Shown here: positions 1 to 8,400 of the stretch, in pieces
Layout: the number at the start of each line of letters is the position of its first letter
Position numbering within the stretch: the first letter of the stretch is position 1
From: Nitrosomonadales bacterium
Lineage (GTDB): Bacteria; Pseudomonadota; Gammaproteobacteria; Burkholderiales; Gallionellaceae
Direction of reading: 5' to 3'
DNA length: 53,897 nt
NCBI GenBank assembly: GCA_947475825.1
Contig: CANJMS010000004.1
Span: forward strand, 1 to 53,897
Notes under the pieces: model-generated
Seen by the model: the letters and a program-made list of their open reading frames with translations, nothing else
Database searches by the model: none
Told to the model about the DNA's origin: nothing
Translations under genes and position numbers: made by a program

Positions 1-96
1 CGCATTTTGGATACCCTAGCGGTTGTGTTGTTTGTTTGTAATCAATGGTTTGACTGCAATCATACGCATTTCCGCTAGGCTTTTCCACTCAAATAA
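1..96. other. No gene recognised at the left edge; short inverted repeat
   Basis: The first 96 bases contain no reading frame I can support. An 8-bp inverted repeat, CCTAGCGG at 15-22 and CCGCTAGG at 72-79, lies just beyond the broken 3' end of the DUF1302 gene. It may mark the junction of whatever rearrangement truncated that gene, but no transposase or recognisable IS end is visible here. Confidence 0.3.
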
Positions 97-1107
97 TCAG
101 CTTTTGTTAAATAAAATCAATTTGTTATGTTTCTGGATGGGAACTAGTTCGGTATTGCTTTTAGTTAAGGTGCGTAAAGCCAAACCATATTGACCGTTGT
201 TAGCTACATTACGATCTGCCGAGCGCGGGGCAATAAGTTGAGCGGTAGCTACGGCAGGGAAAGTTCCCGCCGCGCCATGTCCATCATTGCGCCGCCCAAA
301 TCCTGTGAATGCCACGCTTGCCCCATCAGCGACAAAATCATTGGTGCTGAAAAATGTGCCGCGTGGATCGAGCTGGGTTTTTCTGTGGTTGGTTTGCACA
401 TAGCCTTCTACGGTGAGGCTGTCGGTAATCTCATGCGAAGCCAAAATGATGCCGGTTGGCAGCAAGCCTTCTTTTAATTCTGCGCCCGCGATGCGTAGTT
501 TGGATACATCAATCGGGTTGATTACATTGATACCATTTTGGATAAACGTGCTCTCACCCCAACTGACTACTTGTTTACCCGCGCGCACATTAAGGTTGCG
601 TTCACCGACATTGAAATTGCCGCGCAAATACGCATCAAGCAATCGAAAGTTGCGCCCGGAGCGATCTTTGGCGTGGGAGTCCAACTCATCTTTGCTCATC
701 ACCGCATGGTCATAAAAATACGATGCACGTCCGAAGAAGCCTAAATTATCGCGGCGTAAATCCAGCTCATGCGTGGCTTTGATCGCGGTAGAAAAAATAT
801 CGTTTTTGTCGTAGTTCAAATTGCCATCATCCGAGTTGGGATCGCGGCTGGTGCCGCCATTGGCAATGCTGACCAGAGCTGGATCACGATCACGCATGCG
901 CATGGATGTACCTAGGGAAAGGGTGGTGTCAAAACTGCCCGTGACCGCGCTGGAGCCATCGGTTGATTCGCTGCCAAATTCGAATGCCTGCACTGGCGGC
1001 GCGGTGGCGACCATCAACGCCAAGGCGAGTACGTTGCCCCGGGGTTTTTGCCGAACATAAAGTTGTGAAAAGAGGAATAATTTTTTGTTCATTTTTTGTT
1101 CATTCAT
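97..1107 (-). pseudogene. DUF1302 family outer-membrane protein, C-terminally truncated
   Basis: The 336 residues begin with a signal peptide ending near APPVQA (about residue 41). The rest resembles the N-terminal half of DUF1302 proteins, a predicted outer-membrane family usually around 600 residues. Family-like stretches include GRASYFYD, VRAGKQVVSWGES and NGINVINPIDVSKLR. Similarity appears to stop near GQYGLALR, about residue 310. The last 20 or so residues look unrelated, so the beta-barrel C-terminus is missing. The start is supported by AGGGGG upstream of the ATG. The gene is probably non-functional through deletion of its 3' half. Substrate and role are unknown. It points the same way as cysB but is separated from it by 183 bases. 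Confidence 0.65.
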
Positions 1108-1290
1108 TTTCAGAACCCCCTTGTTATTTATTTAGGATTATTGATTGAGATAAGAATAACTTTAAGAAATTGGGTAGCGCGAAACGTGAGATTGTACAAG
1201 GCATTATTTTTTACCTCTTCGGTGATAAAAGCAAATTTCCGGCTGTTTTTTCAGATTATGTTTTTGCGGCTTGGCGTGAAATTAAACCAG

Positions 1291-2211
1291 CTACCTGTTC
1301 ATTGCTTTATCCACCACAGCCCTCGTTAGATGCGGCGCAAACAATTTTATAAAATGATAAGCATAGCCGCGCAGATGCTCGTTGCCGCGAATGGCGATGC
1401 GGGTGGTACTGGCTTTAAATAAATGATCCGCATTAATCATACGTAGATGTTTGTCGCGCTCTGGAATAAAGGCCATTTGCGCCAATATGCCCACGCCCAA
1501 ACCCAGCTCAACATAAGTTTTAATCACGTCCGCGTCGATTGCGGTGAGCACGATATTGGGGTTGAGATGTTGCGCATCAAAAGCGGCGTTGATTTTGCCG
1601 CGCCCGCTGAAGGCAAAGTCATAAGTGATGATGGGGTATTGCGCGATTTTTGCCAGCGTTAGCTTTTTTTCATTCAGCAGCGGATGCTTGGGCGGCACAA
1701 TAATGCAATGATTCCATTCATAGCAGGGCAGGGTAACCAGCTCGTCATAAAGCGTCAGGCTCTCGGTGGCGATGCCGAGGTCGGCTTCGCCGCTGAGCAC
1801 TTGCTGCGCGATTTGCGTGGGGCTGCCCTGATGCAAGCTCAGCTTTACTTTTGGATATTGCTTGATGAATTGTTTCACAATAGCTGGCAAGGCATAGCGC
1901 GCCTGGGTGTGCGTGGTGGCAATGGTCAGCGTGCCGCTGTCCTGGCTGTGAAAATCTTCGCCAACTTGTTTGAGATTGTGCGTATCATGCAAAATGCGCT
2001 GGGCAATTTGCAAGACGGTTTTGCCCGGCTCGCTGATTGCGGTAATGCGTTTGCCGCTGCGAATAAAAATATCAAAGCCTAATTCCTGTTCCAATAATTT
2101 AATTTGCTTGCTCACACCCGGTTGCGAAGTATAGAGCGCGGCGGCGGCATCCGAGATGTTTAGCTCGTGGCGCACAATTTCATTCAGATAACGCAGTTGT
2201 TGCAAGTTCAT
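1291..2211 (-). CDS. cysB: CysB-type LysR transcriptional regulator
   Basis: A 306-residue LysR-family regulator. The N-terminal winged helix-turn-helix lies at about residues 1-60 (TSQPGVSKQIKLLEQELG is the recognition region). The periplasmic-binding-like effector domain spans about 90-295. The start MNLQQLRYL and the whole layout match CysB/Cbl, which activates sulfate assimilation in response to O- or N-acetylserine. It is divergent from a TauE permease, porin and cys gene series, and the 111-base spacer holds one copy of a repeated promoter-like sequence (2221-2292). It is very likely the regulator of the following block. Distinguishing CysB from its paralogue Cbl rests on context. Confidence 0.9.
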   Translation of the reverse strand: MNLQQLRYLNEIVRHELNISDAAAALYTSQPGVSKQIKLLEQELGFDIFIRSGKRITAISEPGKTVLQIAQRILHDTHNLKQVGEDFHSQDSGTLTIATTHTQARYALPAIVKQFIKQYPKVKLSLHQGSPTQIAQQVLSGEADLGIATESLTLYDELVTLPCYEWNHCIIVPPKHPLLNEKKLTLAKIAQYPIITYDFAFSGRGKINAAFDAQHLNPNIVLTAIDADVIKTYVELGLGVGILAQMAFIPERDKHLRMINADHLFKASTTRIAIRGNEHLRGYAYHFIKLFAPHLTRAVVDKAMNR

Positions 2212-2220
2212 GGCTGTTCC

Positions 2221-2292
2221 TTCATAACGATAAGCTATAAGAGACTAACATAAAATCATTTTTGAATGCTAAGGGTGCAGACTATAGTGCGC
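2221..2292 (+). promoter_or_regulatory. Promoter/operator-like repeat copy R1
   Basis: This 72-base stretch between cysB and the first permease gene recurs at 4910-4981 with 62 of 72 identical positions. It carries a possible -10 element TATAGT (2283-2288) and a weak -35 TTTTGA (2260-2265), 17 bases apart. The AT-rich part upstream (ATAACGATAAGCTATAA) is a plausible regulator site. CysB is the obvious candidate because its own gene lies alongside. The match is seen; binding is inferred. Confidence 0.55.
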
Positions 2293-2322
2293 ACCTGAAA
2301 TTTTATAGGCAGGTATTCCAAA

Positions 2323-3300
2323 GTGAAATTTCGCGATCCAGATTTAGAAGATAACCCCATCAATGCTGAGCATGCTGAGCTTGGCATTCCGCCAGTCGAA
2401 GCGGCGGTCTTGCATCCTGGGGATCACCCTATTTTAAAAATGGCGATGTGGCTCGTTGTATTTATGTTGATTGCAGCGGCAGGTTATCTCGGCTCTCGGC
2501 TTTTTTCAGAAAATGGCATTGCGGGTAGTGAAAATTTAATTATCGAAACGCTGCACAGCGAACTTTTCTGGAGTGCCGTGGCAGTCGGTTTGCTCGCGCA
2601 AGTGATAGACGGTGCGCTGGGCATGGCATATGGCATTACTTCGACGACATTTTTGTTTGCATCAGGGGTCAGTCCTGCCGTGGCCAGTGCGGGGGTGCAT
2701 ATCGCCGAAGTTTTTACGACGGGTGTGTCGGGCATTTCTCATATGAAGCTAGGCAATGTAAATAAAAAATTATTCTTGAGATTGCTGATTCCGGGCATTA
2801 CGGGCGCGGTGGTTGGAGCGGTGCTGCTTTCCAGCATTGACGGTAAAGTAATTAAACCCTATATCTCAGCTTATTTATTGCTGATGGGTTTGTATATTAT
2901 AAGCAAGGTGTTTCGCAAGATTAAAGCTGCCAAACAGGAGCCTAAACATGTTGCCAAGCTGGCTTTATTCGGCGGTTTTGTTGATTCAGTGGGCGGCGGC
3001 GGTTGGGGACCGGTGGTGACTTCTACTTTAGTGGGTTCGGGCCATAACCCGAGAGAGACCATCGGCACAGTGAATTTTGCTGAATTCTTTTTAACTTTTG
3101 CCAGCGCTATTGCATTTTCATTACTGGTTGAGGATGGCCCTTGGCCGATTGTGGCAGGCTTGGTTTTGGGTGGTTTATTTGCCGCGCCGTTTGCTGCCTA
3201 CTTATGTAAAAAATTACATGCGCGCGCGCTCATGGTGATGGTTGGAGTTTTAATATCAGGGGTCAGTATTTTTAATTTATACAAATCATTTTTAGCATGA
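2323..3300 (+). CDS. Sulfite exporter TauE/SafE family membrane protein
   Basis: A 325-residue multi-pass membrane protein with a GTG start and a short purine-rich stretch upstream. After about 45 soluble residues come roughly eight hydrophobic segments. The two glycine-rich half-repeats typical of the family are visible: QVIDGALGMAYGITSTTFLF near residue 90 and GGFVDSVGGGGWGPVVTST near 220. TauE/SafE proteins move sulfur oxyanions or organosulfonates across the inner membrane, mostly as exporters, though direction varies. Its stop overlaps the start of the porin gene (ATGA), so the two are translationally coupled. With cysB divergent and cysI downstream, sulfate, sulfite or thiosulfate transport is the best guess. 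Confidence 0.85.
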   Translation: MKFRDPDLEDNPINAEHAELGIPPVEAAVLHPGDHPILKMAMWLVVFMLIAAAGYLGSRLFSENGIAGSENLIIETLHSELFWSAVAVGLLAQVIDGALGMAYGITSTTFLFASGVSPAVASAGVHIAEVFTTGVSGISHMKLGNVNKKLFLRLLIPGITGAVVGAVLLSSIDGKVIKPYISAYLLLMGLYIISKVFRKIKAAKQEPKHVAKLALFGGFVDSVGGGGWGPVVTSTLVGSGHNPRETIGTVNFAEFFLTFASAIAFSLLVEDGPWPIVAGLVLGGLFAAPFAAYLCKKLHARALMVMVGVLISGVSIFNLYKSFLA

Positions 3301-4856
3301 AATTAAACCAACATGCTTATTTTGTCTGGATTGCAACCTTGAATACGCTGTTAGGCCTCAGCCATTTACCGCTGGCTGAGGCCGCGCCTTTAGATGAAAA
3401 AGATAAGAAAATTCAAATATTAGAGCAACGGTTATTATTACTTGAAAAACGTTTAGACGCTCAGGCAGTTTCTATTAGTCCGCCTAAGCAGTCGATTGAA
3501 GAGCTTGATCAAAAAATCAAGATTCTAGAACGGCACAACGAAATTGCTCAAGAAGAAGCCGAAGAAAAAACCAAAACTTCGCCTAAATTTGATGTCAGTC
3601 CCAAAGGCGTTAGTTTTACCTCTGCGGATGGCGATAACTCGGTGCGATTACGCGCCTCGATTCAAAGCGATGGACGATTTTTTGTCAATGAAAACCGTAA
3701 CTTAAAAGGCGTTAACGAAGGCTTTCTCACCAATCGCTTTGAACTCAAACAAGCCCGAATTTGGCTTGAGGGCCGGTTTGGGAGATATACCGATTTCAAG
3801 TTAATGCCGGATTTTGGAACGAATGGCACCATTCTCGCCGATGCTTATGTCGATTTGCATTATTTTCCTTTTGCCAGTGTGAGTGTCGGTAAACAAAAAA
3901 CTCCCATCAGCCTGGAGCGCTTGCAAGGCGACTCTGATGGCACATTTTTAGAACGTGCATATCCGACTTATTTATCCAGCAATCGAGATATCGGGGTGAA
4001 ATTACACGGCAGTTTTGCCGCGGTCGGCGATAAATATACGTATGCGAGTCCGATTGATTTTAAAAATTTTTTGACCTATGAAGTCGGAATTTTCAATGGT
4101 GGTGGCGATAACGGAGCCAATGACGCGGATAAGGAAAATGAAGATAATAAAGAGCTTGCCGGGCGTTTATGGTTACATCCATTTAAAAATAAAGGTATAG
4201 CTGCTCTCGAAGGTTTGGGCGTTGGGATTGCTGGCAGTTGGGAAACCCCCAAGAAAAATGCGATAACCGTTAAAGCCTTAAAAAGTGCATTGGGGCAAAA
4301 TACTGTAGTGGATTACACCAAAGTCGTTTCTACCGCAGTAATAGATAGCAAAACCAATCTACCTTTTGCGGTTCAAGCCAATGGCGAACACTATCGAATT
4401 TATCCACAAGCGTATTGGTATTATGGGCCATATGGTTTGTTAGGCGAATATGTTTTATCTTCGCAAAAACTGACTGGTGACGGCGGCAAAACTGCGATTC
4501 AACAAAACAACACAGCGTGGCAAATTCAGGCCTCTTATGTACTCACTGGAGAAGATAATACCTTTCAAGGCATCAAACCCCAAACACCATTTGATCCGCT
4601 GAATGGAGCTTGGGGAGCCTTGCAAATCGCTGGACGTTGGAGTGAATTATCGATTGATGAAGAGACGTTTAAACTTTTAGACCCCCAAGCGTCGATTGCT
4701 GGCGCACGTTCTTGGACAGTAGGTGCGAATTGGTTCATCAATCAAAATGTGCGCTTAATGGCTGATTATGAACACACTTATTTCAGTGGTGGCGCAGCCA
4801 GCGGCAATCGTCCGACTGAAAAAGCCTTTGCCACCCGCTTGCAATTGGTTTTTTAG
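3297..4856 (+). CDS. Outer-membrane porin, phosphate-selective O/P family type
   Basis: A 519-residue protein with an N-terminal signal sequence cleaved near AEAAP, then a short coiled-coil of about 30-85 (repeated leucines and charged residues), then a beta-barrel ending in RLQLVF with a terminal phenylalanine, the outer-membrane signature. The barrel resembles the Porin_O_P (OprO/OprP) family, which forms anion-selective pores. The start overlaps the preceding TauE gene by four bases. A porin coupled to a TauE permease under a cys promoter suggests an anion other than phosphate, perhaps sulfate. That specificity is inference. Confidence 0.8.
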   Translation: MKLNQHAYFVWIATLNTLLGLSHLPLAEAAPLDEKDKKIQILEQRLLLLEKRLDAQAVSISPPKQSIEELDQKIKILERHNEIAQEEAEEKTKTSPKFDVSPKGVSFTSADGDNSVRLRASIQSDGRFFVNENRNLKGVNEGFLTNRFELKQARIWLEGRFGRYTDFKLMPDFGTNGTILADAYVDLHYFPFASVSVGKQKTPISLERLQGDSDGTFLERAYPTYLSSNRDIGVKLHGSFAAVGDKYTYASPIDFKNFLTYEVGIFNGGGDNGANDADKENEDNKELAGRLWLHPFKNKGIAALEGLGVGIAGSWETPKKNAITVKALKSALGQNTVVDYTKVVSTAVIDSKTNLPFAVQANGEHYRIYPQAYWYYGPYGLLGEYVLSSQKLTGDGGKTAIQQNNTAWQIQASYVLTGEDNTFQGIKPQTPFDPLNGAWGALQIAGRWSELSIDEETFKLLDPQASIAGARSWTVGANWFINQNVRLMADYEHTYFSGGAASGNRPTEKAFATRLQLVF

Positions 4857-4909
4857 CTTAAGGATAGGAAATTCACCCACACACGCAGTATGTGTACTTT
4901 TATTGTTTC

Positions 4910-4981
4910 TTCATAACCCTAAGCTATAACACACTAACATAAAATCATTTTGGAATGCCAAGTGTGCAGGCTATGATGCGC
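4910..4981 (+). promoter_or_regulatory. Promoter/operator-like repeat copy R2
   Basis: The second copy of the 72-base sequence at 2221-2292. The -10 position reads TATGAT and the -35 position TTTGGA with the same 17-base spacing. The AT-rich block (ATAACCCTAAGCTATAA) is retained. It ends 40 bases before the start of the second TauE gene. Two conserved copies ahead of two related transporters suggest either a duplication of permease plus promoter or shared control by CysB. Confidence 0.55.
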
Positions 4982-5020
4982 GTCGCCTATATGAAGGATT
5001 GTTATCGGGCAGGGGTCTAT

Positions 5021-5803
5021 ATGGATTGGTTTTACACAGTATCCGGTTTTGCCGTTGGTTTTATAGTCGGTGTGACTGGCGTGGGAGGCGGGTCTTTAAT
5101 GACCCCGTTGTTGGTGCTGGTTTTCGGAATCGCGCCAGCTACCGCAGTCGGCACGGATTTGTTATATGCCGCATTGACTAAAATGGGCGGAAGTTGGGCG
5201 CACGGGCGGCGTGGTACGATAGATTGGGAAGTGGTCAAACTGTTGGTGCTGGGCAGCTTGCCCGCATCTGCACTGAGCATGGCTTTGTTGCATTACTTCG
5301 CACTGGATGAGAGCTATTTAAAAGCCGTTATAACGAGCATGTTGAGTGTGGCATTGTTGCTGACCGCCATAGCATTGATATTGCAGCCTTGGCTGCAAAA
5401 AATGGGGCAGCATAAAAATAGAAAATCAGTTGGTTTAGATCCCCGACATTTACGGCTGGCAACCATCGCCTCCGGGTTTATTCTCGGCGTGTTGGTCACT
5501 ATTTCATCCGTTGGGGCAGGCGCGCTGGGTGTGGTGCTGCTGCTGTTTCTATATCCACGGATGCAAGGAACTAAAATAGTCGGCACTGATATTGCTCACG
5601 CCGTGCCACTGACCTTGTTCGCTGGCCTGGGTTACGCGGTTATGGGCTTGGTCGATTATGGACTGCTCGGCAGCTTGTTGATCGGTTCGCTACCGGGTGT
5701 TTGGCTGGGGAGTCATCTGGGTGCAAAAATTCCAGATCGAATATTACGCCCGATTTTAGCGGCTATGTTGATGTTGATTAGTACAAAATTAATGTTGCAG
5801 TGA
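5021..5803 (+). CDS. Second TauE/SafE family permease
   Basis: A 260-residue membrane protein starting at MDWFYTVSGF. The frame is open further upstream, but AGGGG lies 5-9 bases before this ATG and the hydrophobic segment begins directly after it. Family features include GVTGVGGGSLMTPLLVLVFG near the start and the matching second-half repeat VTISSVGAGALGVVLLLFLY. It has about eight transmembrane segments. It differs clearly from the first TauE protein, being shorter and without the N-terminal soluble extension, so the pair may have different substrates or directions. It is followed closely by the small conserved gene and cysI, and is probably co-transcribed with them from R2. Confidence 0.85.
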   Translation: MDWFYTVSGFAVGFIVGVTGVGGGSLMTPLLVLVFGIAPATAVGTDLLYAALTKMGGSWAHGRRGTIDWEVVKLLVLGSLPASALSMALLHYFALDESYLKAVITSMLSVALLLTAIALILQPWLQKMGQHKNRKSVGLDPRHLRLATIASGFILGVLVTISSVGAGALGVVLLLFLYPRMQGTKIVGTDIAHAVPLTLFAGLGYAVMGLVDYGLLGSLLIGSLPGVWLGSHLGAKIPDRILRPILAAMLMLISTKLMLQ

Positions 5804-5835
5804 ATCATGTAAATTGAATTGAGATAGGATATTAG

Positions 5836-6096
5836 ATGAGCACAAATACGGACAACAAACCTAAACAAGTGACTTGGTTTAATGGATGCGGCGGACGCAT
5901 CGGGATCGTGGTCGGTGTGACTGGCAAGCACGCCTACATTGGCGCGGCATTGCGACACGATGAAGATGCGGATGTCGAGCACATCTTGCAATATGGCGCA
6001 AAATTTCCACTGGAAGCGGCGTTGTTATTGCCTCCATCCAAGCGCTATATTGGGGCTGAAGCAGATATTCCAGTTCCCGATACGAAAAAAGATTAA
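5836..6096 (+). CDS. Small conserved protein upstream of cysI
   Basis: An 86-residue protein of unknown function. It is glycine-rich near the start (NGCGGRIGIVVGVTG), then has a mixed, soluble sequence ending in charged residues. No signal peptide, membrane segment or known metal motif is apparent; only one cysteine is present. It sits 11 bases before cysI, after the second TauE gene, so co-transcription is likely. Possible roles are an accessory or electron-transfer partner of sulfite reductase. I do not recognise the family with certainty and assign no function. Confidence 0.7.
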   Translation: MSTNTDNKPKQVTWFNGCGGRIGIVVGVTGKHAYIGAALRHDEDADVEHILQYGAKFPLEAALLLPPSKRYIGAEADIPVPDTKKD

Positions 6097-6107
6097 GGAG
6101 CGTAAAG

Positions 6108-7868
6108 ATGTATCGCTACGATAACTACGATCAACAAATTGTCAACGAGCGTGTGGCGCAATATCGTGATCAAGTGCGCCGACGTTTGTCAGGTGAATTG
6201 GCGGAAGATGAATTCCGGCCACTACGTTTGCAAAATGGCTTGTACATGCAGATACATGCGTATATGTTGCGGATCGCGGTGCCCTACGGTTTGGTTTCTT
6301 CCAGGCAGATGCGGATGTTTGCGCACATCGCGCGCAACTATGATCGCGGCTACGGGCATTTTACGACGCGGCAAAATATTCAGTTTAACTGGCTCAAGTT
6401 GGAAGATACACCTGCCATTTTGGCGGATTTAGCCTCGGTGGAAATGCACGGTATTCAAACTTCCGGCAATTGCATACGCAATATTTCTTCGGATGAATTC
6501 GCCGGTGTCGCGGCAGATGAGATAGTTGATCCGCGACCTTATGCGGAAATTCTGCGGCAGTGGAGCACTTTTCATCCGGAGTTTGCGTACTTGCCGCGCA
6601 AATTTAAAATTGCGATTAGCGGCGCAACGACTGATCGTGCTGCCATTCTGGTGCATGACATTGGTTTATCAGTTTTAAAAAATGCCCGGGGTGAAATTGG
6701 TTTTCGCGTGCTGGTTGGCGGCGGCTTAGGACGCACGCCGATTATCGGTAGCGAGATTTATGATTTTCTGCCGTGGCAACACATGATGACTTATATCGAA
6801 GCCATTATGCGGGTTTACAACCAATATGGTCGCCGCGATAACATTTATAAAGCGCGCATTAAAATTTTAGTAAAGGCCTTGGGTGCGGCAGAATTTAAAC
6901 GTCAGGTGGATGCCGAATGGGCGGATATTAAAGATGGTTCGAGTACGTTGACGGTTGAAGAATTGCAGCGCGTAGAAAAATATTTCACTCCGCCTGTCTA
7001 TGAAATTTTTTCCGGCGATGATCCCGCTGTGGCTGTGCATAAGGCTGAAAACAAAGCCTTTGCCAACTGGCTGCAACGCAATGTAAAGCCGCATAAAGTG
7101 CCGGGTTATGCGGCGGTCGTTTTGTCGCTCAAGAAGACTGCTATTGCTCCGGGTGATGCCAGTGATCTACAGATGGATGCCGCCGCAGATTTGGCAGACC
7201 GTTTTAGTTTTGGCGAACTGCGCATTACGCACATGCAAAATCTGGTGCTGGCAGATGTGCGGCAAGCTGATCTTTTCACCTTGTGGAAAATTGCAGCGGC
7301 GCAGGGCATGGCTACCCCCAACGTGGGTTTGTTGTCAGACATTATTTGCTGCCCCGGTGGCGATTTTTGCACCTTGGCCAATGCCCGTTCTATTCCCTTG
7401 GCACGGGCTATCTCAGAGCGTTTCGAGAGCCTGGATTTTCAACATGACATCGGCGAAATCGAGATTAATATGTCGGGCTGTATGAATTCATGCGGCCACA
7501 ATCATGTTGGGCATATCGGTGTATTGGGCGTGGATAAACAGGATGGCGGCGAGTGGTATCAAATTTCGTTGGGCGGGGATCAAGGCAATCAGAGTGCAAT
7601 TGGAAAAGTAATCGGGCCGTCATTTACCTTTCAGCAAGTGCCTCAGGTGATCGATCGTTTGCTGCAAGTGTACGTGCGTGAGCGCATCGAGGATGAAAAG
7701 TTTATTGATACCGTGCGCCGTATTGGTTTAGTACCGTTTAAGGAATACGTGTATGCCACACCAGTTGTGCCGGATGCCAGGCTGGATGATGAGGCTTATG
7801 GTTTGTTGAAGGATCAAAACAGCGTGGCCGCATCGTATGCAGTACCTTATTTTACGCCGCGATTCTAG
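6108..7868 (+). CDS. cysI: Sulfite reductase hemoprotein (nitrite/sulfite reductase family)
   Basis: 586 residues. It catalyses the six-electron reduction of sulfite to sulfide for cysteine synthesis in the cytoplasm. The siroheme-[4Fe-4S] ligand motifs are intact: C415-x5-C421 (CPGGDFC) and C458-x3-C462 (CMNSC). The ferredoxin-like halves and siroheme-binding basic residues (FTTRQNIQFNWLK) are also present. The start is supported by AAGGAG ahead of the ATG. No cysJ flavoprotein is in the window, so the electron donor is unknown. The adjacent DUF934 gene and the small upstream protein are candidates for that supply role. Nitrite reduction is possible for the wider family, but the context argues for sulfite. 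Confidence 0.93.
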   Translation: MYRYDNYDQQIVNERVAQYRDQVRRRLSGELAEDEFRPLRLQNGLYMQIHAYMLRIAVPYGLVSSRQMRMFAHIARNYDRGYGHFTTRQNIQFNWLKLEDTPAILADLASVEMHGIQTSGNCIRNISSDEFAGVAADEIVDPRPYAEILRQWSTFHPEFAYLPRKFKIAISGATTDRAAILVHDIGLSVLKNARGEIGFRVLVGGGLGRTPIIGSEIYDFLPWQHMMTYIEAIMRVYNQYGRRDNIYKARIKILVKALGAAEFKRQVDAEWADIKDGSSTLTVEELQRVEKYFTPPVYEIFSGDDPAVAVHKAENKAFANWLQRNVKPHKVPGYAAVVLSLKKTAIAPGDASDLQMDAAADLADRFSFGELRITHMQNLVLADVRQADLFTLWKIAAAQGMATPNVGLLSDIICCPGGDFCTLANARSIPLARAISERFESLDFQHDIGEIEINMSGCMNSCGHNHVGHIGVLGVDKQDGGEWYQISLGGDQGNQSAIGKVIGPSFTFQQVPQVIDRLLQVYVRERIEDEKFIDTVRRIGLVPFKEYVYATPVVPDARLDDEAYGLLKDQNSVAASYAVPYFTPRF

Positions 7869-7878
7869 GGGCATTCTT

Positions 7879-8400
7879 ATGATGATAATTAAAAATAAAA
7901 CGGTAGTCGCCGACGATTGGGTGGTGTTGCGTCTGGCTGGAAATGAAACTCCAGAAGCTGTAACAGTGCCTGCCGGAAAAATAATTGTGCCGCTAAAAGT
8001 GTGGCAAACGCAACGCGAATTATTGCAAACACGTGCGGAATCAGGCGTGTGGTTGAACAGTGATGAACGCCCAGAAGTATTGCAAGGTGAGGTGGCAAAA
8101 TTTTCGGTGATCGCCGTTAACTTTCCGCGCTTTGCCGATGGTCGTGGTTATTCGATTGCCTATAATTTGCGCGCACGATTAGAGTATCGTGGGGAGCTTC
8201 GAGCAATAGGCGATGTGTTACGCGATCAACTTTTTTATATGCAACGTGTGGGGTTCGATGCCTTTGCTATACGCGCAGATCAAAATATTCATGATGCGTT
8301 GAAGGGTTTAACGGATTTTTCGGAGACTTATCAAACGTCATGGGATCAAAAAAATCCTTTGTTCAGGCGCGTGCCGCGCACGGGTGCGGAGTTGAAATGA
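7879..8400 (+). CDS. DUF934 family protein of the cys cluster
   Basis: 173 residues. The frame is open further upstream within cysI, but the start chosen at MMIIKN has AGGGG 6-10 bases before it. The sequence matches DUF934 proteins, which are almost always encoded next to cysI/cysH in proteobacteria and are thought to help sulfite reduction, though the biochemical role is not established. Conserved stretches include FPRFADGRGYSIAYNLR and IGDVLRDQLFYMQRVGFDAF. It is soluble with no cofactor motif. It overlaps cysH through ATGA, indicating tight coupling. Confidence 0.85.
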   Translation: MMIIKNKTVVADDWVVLRLAGNETPEAVTVPAGKIIVPLKVWQTQRELLQTRAESGVWLNSDERPEVLQGEVAKFSVIAVNFPRFADGRGYSIAYNLRARLEYRGELRAIGDVLRDQLFYMQRVGFDAFAIRADQNIHDALKGLTDFSETYQTSWDQKNPLFRRVPRTGAELK

